Part shown: positions 55,201-64,000 of the stretch, piece by piece
Layout: the number at the start of each line of letters is the position of its first letter
Position numbering within the stretch: position 1 is the first letter of the stretch
NCBI GenBank assembly: GCA_029204225.1
Contig: CM055093.1
Location: 6,693,315 to 6,757,314, forward strand
Reading direction: 5' to 3'
DNA from: Diphasiastrum complanatum
Lineage: Eukaryota > Streptophyta > Lycopodiopsida > Lycopodiales > Lycopodiaceae
DNA length: 64,000 nt
Position numbers and translations under genes: made by a program
The notes under the pieces: generated by a model
Told to the model about the DNA's origin: nothing
Seen by the model: only the letters and a program-made list of their open reading frames with translations
Databases searched by the model: none

Positions 55201-55343
55201 TTGGAGGAGAAATCTATTTGGAACATGTCAACTCGTCCTCTTGTATTGCCGATCTACTCACCAAGCCTTTGAGCAAAAGTGCTTTCATCAAGCAAAGATC
55301 TAATCTTGGAGTTATATCAAGATCAATGCTCAAATCTTCATAG
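52260..55343 (+). CDS. Copia pol polyprotein part, 1027 aa
   Basis: The pol frame is open from the ATG at 52260, but that ATG is probably just the first one after the TGA at 52251; the natural product began in gag. Protease has WYIDSGVSSHM with the catalytic DSG. Integrase has the HHCC finger (WHRRLGHPN, CEAC), HSDVH, LRSDGGGEY and QNGVAERKN, so D, D and E are kept. RT has LDVSNAFLNGYLEEE and LLIYVDDIIL; RNase H has SDSDFASDKMDRKS, CEAEYKAL and CDNISAQAL. It ends SRSMLKSS and the polypurine tract follows. All catalytic residues are present. Since gag is broken upstream, the copy could act only as a partial template or source of enzymes. Confidence 0.92.
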   Translation: MVSSFSSTPFKKDGLWYIDSGVSSHMCSSKDSFSSIAPYDGVKKSIYTANDFECPIKGIGNIPSKLASSKVLSLSKVLYVPKLTKSLISVGQLLDNGLDVKFNVDTCTIKKNDEILALGSRFGGIYKLDPNEYVNACNVALVNKLSMEELWHRRLGHPNYKSMLSMIKEAKAIGLPMSFSKKIKPCEACAIAKSHKKPFTRSSIKSKHPLELIHSDVHFSSTTSKGGATCFVTFIDDFTRFTWIYLLASTSMVFDHFLIFKAYVEKQFSFKIKALRSDGGGEYISNKFQDFCELEGIKREFSCAYSPSQNGVAERKNRSLCECAKSMRIEASLPKDFWGEAINCANYLCNRLPHIALGGKSPYEILYLKKPKVDHLRVFGCICFVHIPLETRKKEDPSACKGIMVGYSSTKKAYRVFILSTSQVIESRDVVFHEDQHSSFEEAEIKKSMDTSPIIDFEDNHDVMGSRFEEDSPRIFSPRRSMRERSEPKRLSYVDKGKQVDFDSTNYVFYVSQEEPKNVQEALNTKEWYDAMKQEYDALITNNTWELVDPPSNKHVIGCKWVFRIKFNHDGTINKHKARLYAKGFAQIHGLDYEETFSPVAKMVTIRILISLACFFKWKVIQLDVSNAFLNGYLEEEIYMEQPQGFIKDESKVCLPFKSLYGLKQAPRSWYSRLNSFLISLGFTLSDYDPSMYLKFVDSNIVILLIYVDDIILCRTCIKLVDETKLALGSEFKMQDLGEIHYILALEIDFYENHVFICQSRYAHSMLKKFHMENSKSIDTPMEQIVKDPNKGDEISFEDITLFRSLVGSLIWLTITRPDLSFCVHKLSQFMQDPKIHHWKMAMRILRYVSSSCDYGLLYKSEDLSIVGYSDSDFASDKMDRKSISAYTIFLGDNLISWLSKKQDTISLSSCEAEYKALTTTTKEVLWIKRLLMELKCIKEDDLPMIKCDNISAQALANNLIFHARSKHIEVAHHFVREKLIGGEIYLEHVNSSSCIADLLTKPLSKSAFIKQRSNLGVISRSMLKSS

Positions 55344-55346
55344 ATA

Positions 55347-55361
55347 ATTTTTTAGGAGGAG
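55347..55361 (+). promoter_or_regulatory. Polypurine tract
   Basis: TTTTTTTAGGAGGAG directly before the LTR start TGTGAAG. Confidence 0.85.
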
Positions 55362-56098
55362 TGTGAAGAATTGAAAAAGATTATCTATGTTAGATATAGG
55401 GGTCTTATGTTTTTTTACATCAAGCATCTAGGTGTAGGATGTTGGTAGAAATAAATTTGGCATAGATGGCAAATTATGCATTTCCACTTGTAATGCCACT
55501 ATTGAGCCAAAATAGAGTAAGAGGCTAAACTCGTGCCAATTAGAGTGTAGACAAGTGTAATGCCTTTGTTTGATGAATTCTAAGAGGTCCAATAGGATTT
55601 AGAGGTGGAACCATGTGAGGTCCAATAGGAATTTGAGGTGTGCTTGAATATAGTCCAATAGAATTAAGAGGTGCATGGATCAATGGTCCAATAGGATTAA
55701 GAGGTGACAAAGTGTGGTCCAATCATAGTTAAGCATAGTGGTAGCTCGTGGATCTACTAGTATCATTGTACTCCTCATTTTGGATCTAATTGATTTGGTG
55801 ATTATGTGGATTTTGAGTGTTATTGGATTTCTAGCTTTCTCTCTCTACCCGAGAGCTCATGATGGTTTTTCTCTCTCTACCCAAGGAGAGCATCTTGTTT
55901 TTACTTAGAATAATTTCTTAATACTTCCCACACGTGTGAGTGAGAGTTGGAAGTGATTGAATGCATGTAGTAGTGTGTTTTTGCCATAGGACCTAAGATT
56001 GATCTTGAATCTCAATCTAGTCTTGATCTTGGTGCATTTACACACCTTAGGAGATCACAAGTACATGTTGTGGACAATCCACACGTGTGAAATCAACA
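55362..56098 (+). repeat. 3' LTR (737 bp)
   Basis: It starts TGTGAAGAATTG and ends GAAATCAACA. It has CACACGTGTG at two places (near 55930 and 56080). A patch near 55580-55720 repeats GGTCCAATAGGAxTxAGAGGTG about four times. Confidence 0.9.
55580..55725. repeat. Short repeat patch inside the LTR
   Basis: Four variants of GGTCCAATAGGATTAAGAGG occur at irregular spacing of 30-50 bases. Confidence 0.75.
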
Positions 56099-57785
56099 CC
56101 TTTGACATAATGCAAAATGCGCTTAGCTGCCTTCCAATGCGTTTTCGTAGGTGCTGCCATAAACTGACTTACAATACCAACAGCATAGCATATATTTGGT
56201 CTAGTCGTGGCAAGGTAAATCAAGCTCCCTACTAACTGCCTATACAATGTAGCATCAAATAGTTGTGACTCATCAAGCTTAAAAAGCTTTTTACTTGGTC
56301 CGATATGAGTGTTCACTGGTTTGCAATCCTGCAAAGTGAACCTGTGCAGCAATTCTCTGACATACTTCACCTATGTTAAACCCACTTCGTGTCCTTTTTG
56401 CCACACTTCTACTCCAAGGCAATAATGCATTAGGCTAAGATATGTCATCTCAAATTGTTCCATGAGATCTTTCTTGATCATGTCTATCATCTCTTGATGA
56501 TTTATCATAATAATCAAGTCATCAGCATAAAGAGCAGTCAAAGCAACCATACCATCAAAACATAAGACATACAGATTTAGATCAGAATGTGTTCTCACCA
56601 TCTCCTTTGAACGAAAGTAGGCATCAATCCTGTATACCACGCATGTGGTGCCTATTTAAGACCATAAAGAGCTTTCTTCAAGCGACATACTTTATTCTCC
56701 TATCCTTTTGCTACGAAGCCTTCAGGTTGATCCATGAACACTCTTCTTCTAGCTCACCATTTAGAAAAGCAGATTTCACATTCATCTGATGCAAAGGCCA
56801 ACCAAAATGTGAAGCTAAAGCAACAAGTAGACGTAGAGTATTCTTACATACTGGCACAAAGGTCTCCTCATAGTTGATCCCTTTACTTTGTGCATACCCT
56901 TTGATCACCAATATTGCTTTGTGCTTTGCTATAATTTCATCTGCATGATACTTAGTCCTGTATTCCCATTTGCAACCAATGGGTTTCTTGCCAACTAATG
57001 GTTCCACTAAGTCCCATGTGCTATGCTTAGCAATTGACTCTATCTCCTCTCCCTGCATGGCCTTGACCCAAATGTCATCATCCTTCGCTTCACCATAAGT
57101 CGAAGGTTCTTTGCTTTGAATAATGCTAGATAAGAGAGCATAATTTGCTTCATACATTTCAGCTTGTGTTTTCTCTCTTGTTGATCTTCGTAGCTCTCCC
57201 TGGCTAGATGATCCTGGAAAGTCATCCATGTCGCGGCTCTCCAATAATCTCTCAAACCACTTAGGGAGCTTCCTGTCAGGTGATCGGCTTCTTGGTAAAA
57301 ATATATCCCACGGTACATCTTTCTCCTTGTATTTGTCACCTGCAACTTCAATCCTTCTTGCACCAAATGGTTTATCTCTACCTCTCCAACTTGTCTCTTG
57401 AGGTTGAGTAGTAGTATCTTGAGATGTATCCTCATGTCCATCACTTGGAAAGTCAATAAATGGATCATCATTAGGAGGTACCCTCACTATACCATCTTTC
57501 CCACTGGATGTGTCTATCTTCTCAGCATCCTCGTCTTCATACATCTTGGATTCATCAAAGATGACATCACGACTTACATGTATTTTGTTCTCCACTGGAT
57601 CTAAACATCTATAGCCCGTCACACGATCATCATATCCTAGGAATATACACTTGATAGCTTTCACATCAATTTACGTCTCTCTTCCTTATGAATGTATACA
57701 AAGGCCTTACATCCAAATATTCGCAAGTGGTTCACCTTTGGCTTCTTCTTCGTGAATGCCTCCTCAGGTGTTATCAATTGTGTAA
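56099..57785 (-). pseudogene. Older copia pol remnant (integrase end, RT, RNase H start)
   Basis: Minus-strand order: KKKPKVNHLRIFGCKAF (57750), a one-base shift, then the 317-codon frame from 57664: IKCIFLGYDDRVTGYRC, HVSRDVIFDESK, a Ser/Thr/Asp-rich linker, WVKAMQGEEIESI, GKKPIGCKWEYRTKYH, INYEETFVPV and HQMNVKSAFLNGELEEE. The catalytic Asp in MDVKSAFLNG is Asn here. After a gap RT resumes with LYADDLIIM and MTYLSLMHYCLGVEV (56640-56371), then FTLQDCKPVNTHIG, FDATLYRQLVGSLIYLA and WKAAKRILHYVKG up to the LTR edge at 56099. RNase H is missing because the other half of this element is not present left of 50336. Confidence 0.88.
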
Positions 57786-58622
57786 TATAGTGCTATTTTT
57801 TAATTGCTTGTATATGTGACAAAAATATTCAAAAAAAAGATAGCAAGCGTTTAAAGAGCAAGCAATTGCACGTTTGCACTTAAGCTTCGAGTGAGTTTAC
57901 CGGTGAGTTTGTGTTGTTTCAATTTGTTTTATTATTAATATACGTTATCTAACATAGCAAGAAATTAAATGTAATTCATAATTTTCATTTTGTTCAAAGC
58001 AATATCATATTTTATCGCATACACTAGCAATTGATTAATATGCAAATGTGAAATGTAGATAATAAATCCCCAATCCTAGGAAGGTGTGTAGCCCTTACTT
58101 TTCTCCCATTAAAGGCGAGGTTCTAATCTTTCCAACTTGCATGGAAAAACCTACACGCCGCAGGGAGGGAATACCGCAAGGTTCGGGTATTATAATATCA
58201 CATTCAACTCTATCTATAAAAATATACATAAAAAGTATTGCGATGAATATAAAAAAAAGAATGATAGATAATCATAGATCATTCTCATCATTTACATCAT
58301 TTTCATCATCACACAAGTCTTGACACTCATCTGAATCTAGGTCTAGGTATAATCGTAAATTTTCGATCGTGTCTCTTTGATGACGTGAGTTACCCTCATA
58401 TTCAATCTCCTCTTCTTCTAATGCTATTCACAATGTCGTGGCAATACTAAAGTGTCATGAGAGTCCATCGATATACATTTTGTTGAGTCGATTTGAAAAA
58501 ACTTTGAGTTATCATTTCTAATCGTGGCGTTGCTTCCACGATAGATGACCTTAAACCATTTTATGTAAAAAAATAAAGTATTTGTTGTTAGTCTTGTAAT
58601 TGACTTCATAAATATGTTGCAA
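57786..58622. other. Unassigned AT-rich sequence
   Basis: No recognisable gene. Short frames are uninformative. Confidence 0.3.
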
Positions 58623-58967
58623 TGTGTTGACATAGTCTAGGTCGCCCGACATGACCTTAGGGTCCCTCGCACTAGAACGACTCTCTTGTTGAAAGACTTA
58701 GAATTTGCTTTGAACAAGAACACAGATCATGCTACACAGTAACACAAACAGAAAACACTCTCCACACCAAGCTCACATAGCAACTGTATTTCTCAAAATA
58801 AAATTACACTGTACATATAGTTGTTCACTCAAGCAACCCATGCATAACCCAGGTTGCCGTTGGCGGGACGCATGTCCCGTCTTGCCTCGTGGCGAGGCCA
58901 ACTGATCCTTATCAACTGATAGGACCCATAGTACAGTAACACAATGATTCTACTTTAATTCTAACTA
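58623..58967 (-). repeat. Possible copia 3' LTR (edges uncertain)
   Basis: On the minus strand it would start TAGTTAGAATTAAAG (mutated TGTTAGAA) after the purine tract AAGGGAGA (58968-58975) and end near 58623. The assignment rests on position behind a copia RNase H end. Confidence 0.4.
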
Positions 58968-59039
58968 TCTCCCTTAAAGTAGAGTCTACTTTTTATACAG
59001 TCATATACATAGCTCTAAAGTCAACAAACTTTACGTACA

Positions 59040-59330
59040 AAAAGTTTTGATCTTAACTTATCAAACTTTTCTCCAACAAGTGGCTAAGTGAAAATATCAG
59101 CTAGTTGTTATTCTGTACTACAATGAACAACATGAATTTCACGATTCAGCAACCTCTCACGTATAAAGTGATACAGCTTCATGCCAATTTCTTCCAAGAT
59201 TTGTCTCAACCATATAGCTTCATGTGCTACACTACACATTGCCTTATACTCTGCTTCTGTGGTGGAAAGAGCAATTGTACTTTGCTTCTTACTAGACCAG
59301 AAAAAGCAACTATCACAAAACTGGAATACA
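59040..59330 (-). pseudogene. Copia RNase H C-terminal remnant
   Basis: Minus strand: SKKQSTIALSTTEAEYKAM, then SVAHEAIWLRQILEEIGMKL, joined by a deletion to FIRERLLNREIHVVHCS, ADIFTxPL and EKFDKLRSKL. The CDN block between is missing. It is the end of a copia pol. Confidence 0.75.
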
Positions 59331-59333
59331 TAT

Positions 59334-59829
59334 TGTCATGTCCATGACTGGCCTTAGATAGCATGTCCACGCTAGGGACCGGTAGACCGACAACCCGTAA
59401 GTTAATTGTGACTATAAGGGAATTGGGGCCCTTATGTGTACATGGTCATAATTAATGGTTGTAGGCCTAAACACATGGTGGTGGAGTTGGTATGGGTCTA
59501 TCAGTGAGTCATTAGGGAACTGGATGACGTGGCCCAAATAGGCTGCAGAGGTGTTCGGTGTGGTGTCACAGTGCACTACTAGTGGTGCATGGGCCTTGGA
59601 GGGTATAAGTATACCTGCTGGGCTCTCACTAGTGTATGCTTGATTTGTGATGAGTAGCTACATGCTATTGGTGTAACTCCTCTTTCCATAACTCTGATTG
59701 ATCCATAGCTTGGGGGCTAGATCTGTATGATCTAGGATTGGTTGGGTTGGTTTAACCTCCACCGATTTCCATGTGTTGTTGCTTTGTGTGGTATGCTTAG
59801 ACTAGAATCCTGTTGTGAGGACTTTATAT
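59334..59829 (+). repeat. Gypsy 5' LTR (right edge approximate)
   Basis: It begins TGTCATGTCCATGACTGG and ends close before a primer site at 59830. TATAAGTATACC near 59610 may be its TATA region. The decayed LTR at 44160 is related. Confidence 0.65.
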
Positions 59830-59842
59830 TGGTTTCAGAGCC
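59830..59842 (+). promoter_or_regulatory. Primer-binding site, tRNA-Met-like
   Basis: TGGTTTCAGAGCC, one change from TGGTATCAGAGCC. Confidence 0.7.
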
Positions 59843-61486
<1,644 letters not shown>

Positions 61487-62438
61487 ATGGATACTGATGA
61501 AATTTTGGAGGGGGATGCTACCGAGATTCACCCGGCATCACCAGGAAGTGATGGGGGAAATACGGAGATTCAACCGGCCTCACCCGGCAGTGATGACACC
61601 CTAGACTCAGAAAAACTATTGCAAACTTTAGGCAAGGCAATTTTAGAGCTTCGTCAGAGCAATAAACAACGGGATAAACAAATGCAAAATCTATTTAATC
61701 AACTGCAAGCAATAACTCTAACAACTTGGGCTACCAACAGGAAATATTTTCAGGCGATAAAAAGTTTAAATGCTCGGAAGTTGTTGAAGACTGGATAAAC
61801 CGTTGGGCAAGCTATTTTAGCTTGCACAATGTCCCTGAAGATAAACAAATATCATCGGTTCTATTGTTTTTGGAAGGCAAAGCCTCTTCTTGGTGGAGGG
61901 AACTTTCCACGAAACCGGTGACTTGGGCTGGATTCCTGACGGAATTTCGGAAAGCTTTTGTCAAGATAGACGATTCCGAGCTGTATATTCGGTTTATCAA
62001 CTGCAAAATGGGCAGCCGAGAACTGGACGGTTATGTCCAAGAGTTCTTGGACTCTTTGGCTAAGGTGTCGCTTTTTTATCATAAGTTAGCACAGTGGCAA
62101 TATATTGCCGGACTGCCAGCTGACTATCAAAATGAATGCAAACGAAATATCCTCAACTCACTAGAGGATGTTATCCGTGTGGCGAAAGCCTACGATAGTA
62201 CAATTGTTGCATCACAGAAAAGCGTGCAAGGCCAAACGGCCCAAACCCAGGCAAGAAAAATCTAACAAGTGTAAGAAGCAGTTTTTTGATAAGCTGGAAG
62301 CAGAAGCGTACCAACGGTCAAAGAAAAAGAAGAATAATAAAAAGTTGGTGGTGAAAGACAAAGCATGATTGGCGGCGCTTAAACAAAATTTGTGTTTCCT
62401 CTGCAATAAACCTGGGCACCGTGCTAAACAGTGCCCCG
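61487..62438 (+). pseudogene. Gypsy gag
   Basis: ATG at 61487 opens MDTDEILEGDATEI, with a tandem peptide repeat (TEIHPASPGSD and TEIQPASPGSD). After a frameshift near 61735 the capsid-like part reads FKCSEVVEDWINRWASYF, GKASSWWRELSTK, FRKAFVKIDDSELY and YIAGLPADYQNECKRN. The frame stops at 62265, shifts to a Lys-rich linker ending KDKA stop (62368), and then gives the knuckle C-x2-C-x4-H-x4-C (CFLCNKPGHRAKQC). Two stops and two shifts break it. Confidence 0.85.
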
Positions 62439-63160
62439 AATGGAAAGCTAAGTCGTCAAGTTTCATGACTGTGGATTTACCGGCAGGTAAATTGGAAGTC
62501 AATTTGTTAAATAATTGTGATTGTATTTGTAACTTTAGTGCACTCTCTTTCAAGCCTAATGAATTGTTTCGTGTGAGAGGCAATATTCTAGGGAAAGACG
62601 TGAATGTGCTATTTGGTTTAGGTAGTACTCACAATTTTTTGAATGCTCGACTTGTGTAGAAGCTCCGAGTGCCCACCATGGCCAGTGATCACCGTTACGT
62701 GGTCCGTCTTGCCTCAGGGTCGGACATTGAGATTTGGGATGTCAAAGTCTTGAACTTAGAGCATCAGATGCAGGACTATGTTGAGCCGTTGGATTTCCAT
62801 GTCATGAATCTGGACCGGACTGATGTAATTTTGGGCTATGAATGGTTTTTTGGCAAGTCAGACTCGTTAGAGATAGATTTAAAAAATCATTCTATGGTAT
62901 TTAAAGATAAGTCTGATCAGATTGTCTCTATTTCTAGAGAGACCGATGTACGTCCATTGCCGATAATCTCCTCAGCTGAATTAATTGAGAAACTTCATGA
63001 TTCTGAGTATGAACTCTTGCACTTGCTTTTGAAATCTCGTATGCATTGTGATGTTGGGGATGTGAATGTGTTTTCATGTTTCAACACCAAAAATTCGCAT
63101 CAGGAACAACAGCTTTTGCAAGATTTAAAGCAAGAGTTCAGTGAAGTTTTTCCGAAGTAG
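62439..63160 (+). pseudogene. Gypsy protease region
   Basis: After the knuckle the frame runs FRVRGNILGKDVNVLFGLGS then THNFLNARLV. The usual protease active site IDSGATHNF is changed to FGLGSTHNF, so the catalytic Asp and Ser are lost. Past a TAG at 62657 the protease C-half continues: VVRLASGSDIEIWDVKVLNL, DFHVMNLDRTDVILGYEWF and SLEIDLKNHSMVF. It ends FSEVFPK at a TAG (63158). Confidence 0.8.
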
Positions 63161-63722
63161 CTACCTTATGGACTACCACCCGCTCGGTCGGTTGATCATA
63201 AGATAGATCTTTTGCCCGATAGTCGTCCTATCTTCAGACAACCATATCAGTTTAGATAGAAGGAAGAGGAGGAAGTGGCTAGGCAGATCGAGGAGTATCT
63301 CAGGATGGGACACATAAGACCTAGTAAATCTCCATGGGGAGCACATGTCCTTCTTAAGAGTAAGAAAGATGGGAGTTTTCGACTATGTGTAGATTACAAG
63401 GGTCTGAAAAAACTAACTGTTAAAAATAAATACCCGTTGCCTAGGATGGACGATCTCATAGATCGATTGAATGGAGCTAAATACTTCACGAAAATTGATC
63501 TACGTACAGGATACCATTAGATTAGGATACATCCGAAAGATGTATCTAAGACCGATTTTAGGACCAGGTTTGGCCACTACGAGTTTCTTGTATTGCCCTT
63601 TGGTTTGACAAATGCTCCGGCTACTTTCCAGCAAATGATGAACGATTTTTTTCATTCATATTTGGGGAAGTTAGTAGTAGTGTTTCTGGATGATATTCTG
63701 ATCTATAGCGGAACACTCAAAG
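63161..63722 (+). pseudogene. Gypsy reverse transcriptase, cut short
   Basis: LPYGLPPARSVDHKIDL, RPIFRQPYQF, a TAG, then [40 protein letters not shown] and [11 protein letters not shown] followed by a TAG. The palm continues [29 protein letters not shown] and [11 protein letters not shown]. Homology ends at TLKE (about 63722), just after the catalytic motif, where GC-rich sequence begins. Confidence 0.88.
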
Positions 63723-64000
63723 AGCAGGGCTCAGCGGTGGCAGCGCGCGCCATGGGCACCGGCGCCCGCGCTCGGGTGCCCCGGTGCCGCGTCGGCAACG
63801 CCCGGACGGGACTTGGCGCCAGGCCGCGCGAGCTGCCCAGGGTGGCTTTGGGGTCTGGCTCGCGCGCACGGGCTGCGCTCCCCAGGGGCACCGCCGCCCG
63901 GCTTCCGAGCCCATGGCGACGGGGGCAAGCTCGCGCTACTCCCGTCGCCGGGCCGAACCTGGCCCAGGAGCTCGCTGCTGCTGCGCTGGCAGCACCCGGG
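63723..64000. other. Abruptly GC-rich sequence
   Basis: GC content jumps from about 40 to roughly 75 percent within a few bases. Words such as GGCGCCCGCGCTCGGG, GCGCGCACGGGC and GCTGCTGCTGCGCTGGC fill it. No family is recognised. The window ends inside it. Long frames here on both strands follow from the lack of AT-rich stop codons. Confidence 0.6.

Larger units (their letters stand above)
50336..56098 (+). mobile_element. Ty1/copia element with truncated 5' LTR
   Basis: It has a partial 5' LTR (50336-50685), primer site, leader, broken gag, a complete 1027-codon pol frame, polypurine tract and full 3' LTR (55362-56098). The shared 350 bases of the two LTRs differ at about six positions by eye, near 98 percent identity, so the insertion is fairly recent. 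No target duplication can be checked because the left end is lost. It lies inside an older minus-strand copia whose continuation is visible only on the right. Confidence 0.9.

Noticed and set aside
63703-63928. Three overlapping Arg/Ala/Pro-rich frames on the minus strand
   Set aside because: GC-rich DNA lacks stop codons, so such frames are expected by chance.

Overview
The window looks like nuclear DNA of a land plant. The evidence is plant-type Ty1/copia elements primed by initiator tRNA-Met, Ty3/gypsy elements primed by tRNA-Asp, and one intron-bearing host gene of the plant GT47 pectin-arabinosyltransferase type. A retroelement-bloated genome such as a fern's would fit, but nothing here names the species. 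No bacterial operon, CRISPR array, rRNA or tRNA gene was seen.

Layout. 1-1540: AT-rich, no gene. 1640-2620: broken non-LTR retrotransposon (minus). 3070-4590: gypsy RNase H and integrase. 5050-6780: foldback hairpin, a gypsy gag scrap and two copia scraps facing each other. 7507-8446: a copia LTR with a primer site on one side and a polypurine tract on the other. 8900-10820: GA microsatellites, an unassigned open frame and CTA-rich low-complexity DNA. 10904-12480: gypsy pol (minus). 12760-15134: broken copia pol and the stub of its 3' LTR, cut by a gypsy element (15135 to about 22440) with a tRNA-Asp primer site, a hairpin-rich leader, gag with several zinc knuckles, protease, a large internal deletion, the integrase end and a 3' coiled-coil region. 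23330-34615: an old copia on the minus strand, split by a young intact copia (24817-31248) with almost identical LTRs, a TATCA target duplication and one 1317-codon gag-pol frame; an inverted block lies inside the old element. 36080-46270: gypsy and copia remnants, LTR scraps and a chromodomain relic. 46691-49532: the host gene, three exons encoding 524 residues. 50336-56098: a fairly recent copia with intact pol but broken gag and truncated 5' LTR. 56099-59330: two older copia remnants (minus). 59334 to about 63722: a gypsy element with a tRNA-Met-like primer site. 63723-64000: abruptly very GC-rich DNA.

The genes do not form a pathway. The window is a record of successive insertions: copia into copia, gypsy into a copia LTR, and deletions and inversions that join unrelated pieces. 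Only the young copia looks able to supply all of its own proteins. The single confident host gene is a likely Golgi glycosyltransferase.

The most distinctive features are the array of short stem-loops in the gypsy leader (16250-17050), the duplicated zinc-knuckle block with a coiled-coil region after integrase in the same element, the recurrent palindromic G-box in several copia LTRs, and a trace of a restriction-like-endonuclease type LINE. I saw no clear new defence, toxin or regulatory system.
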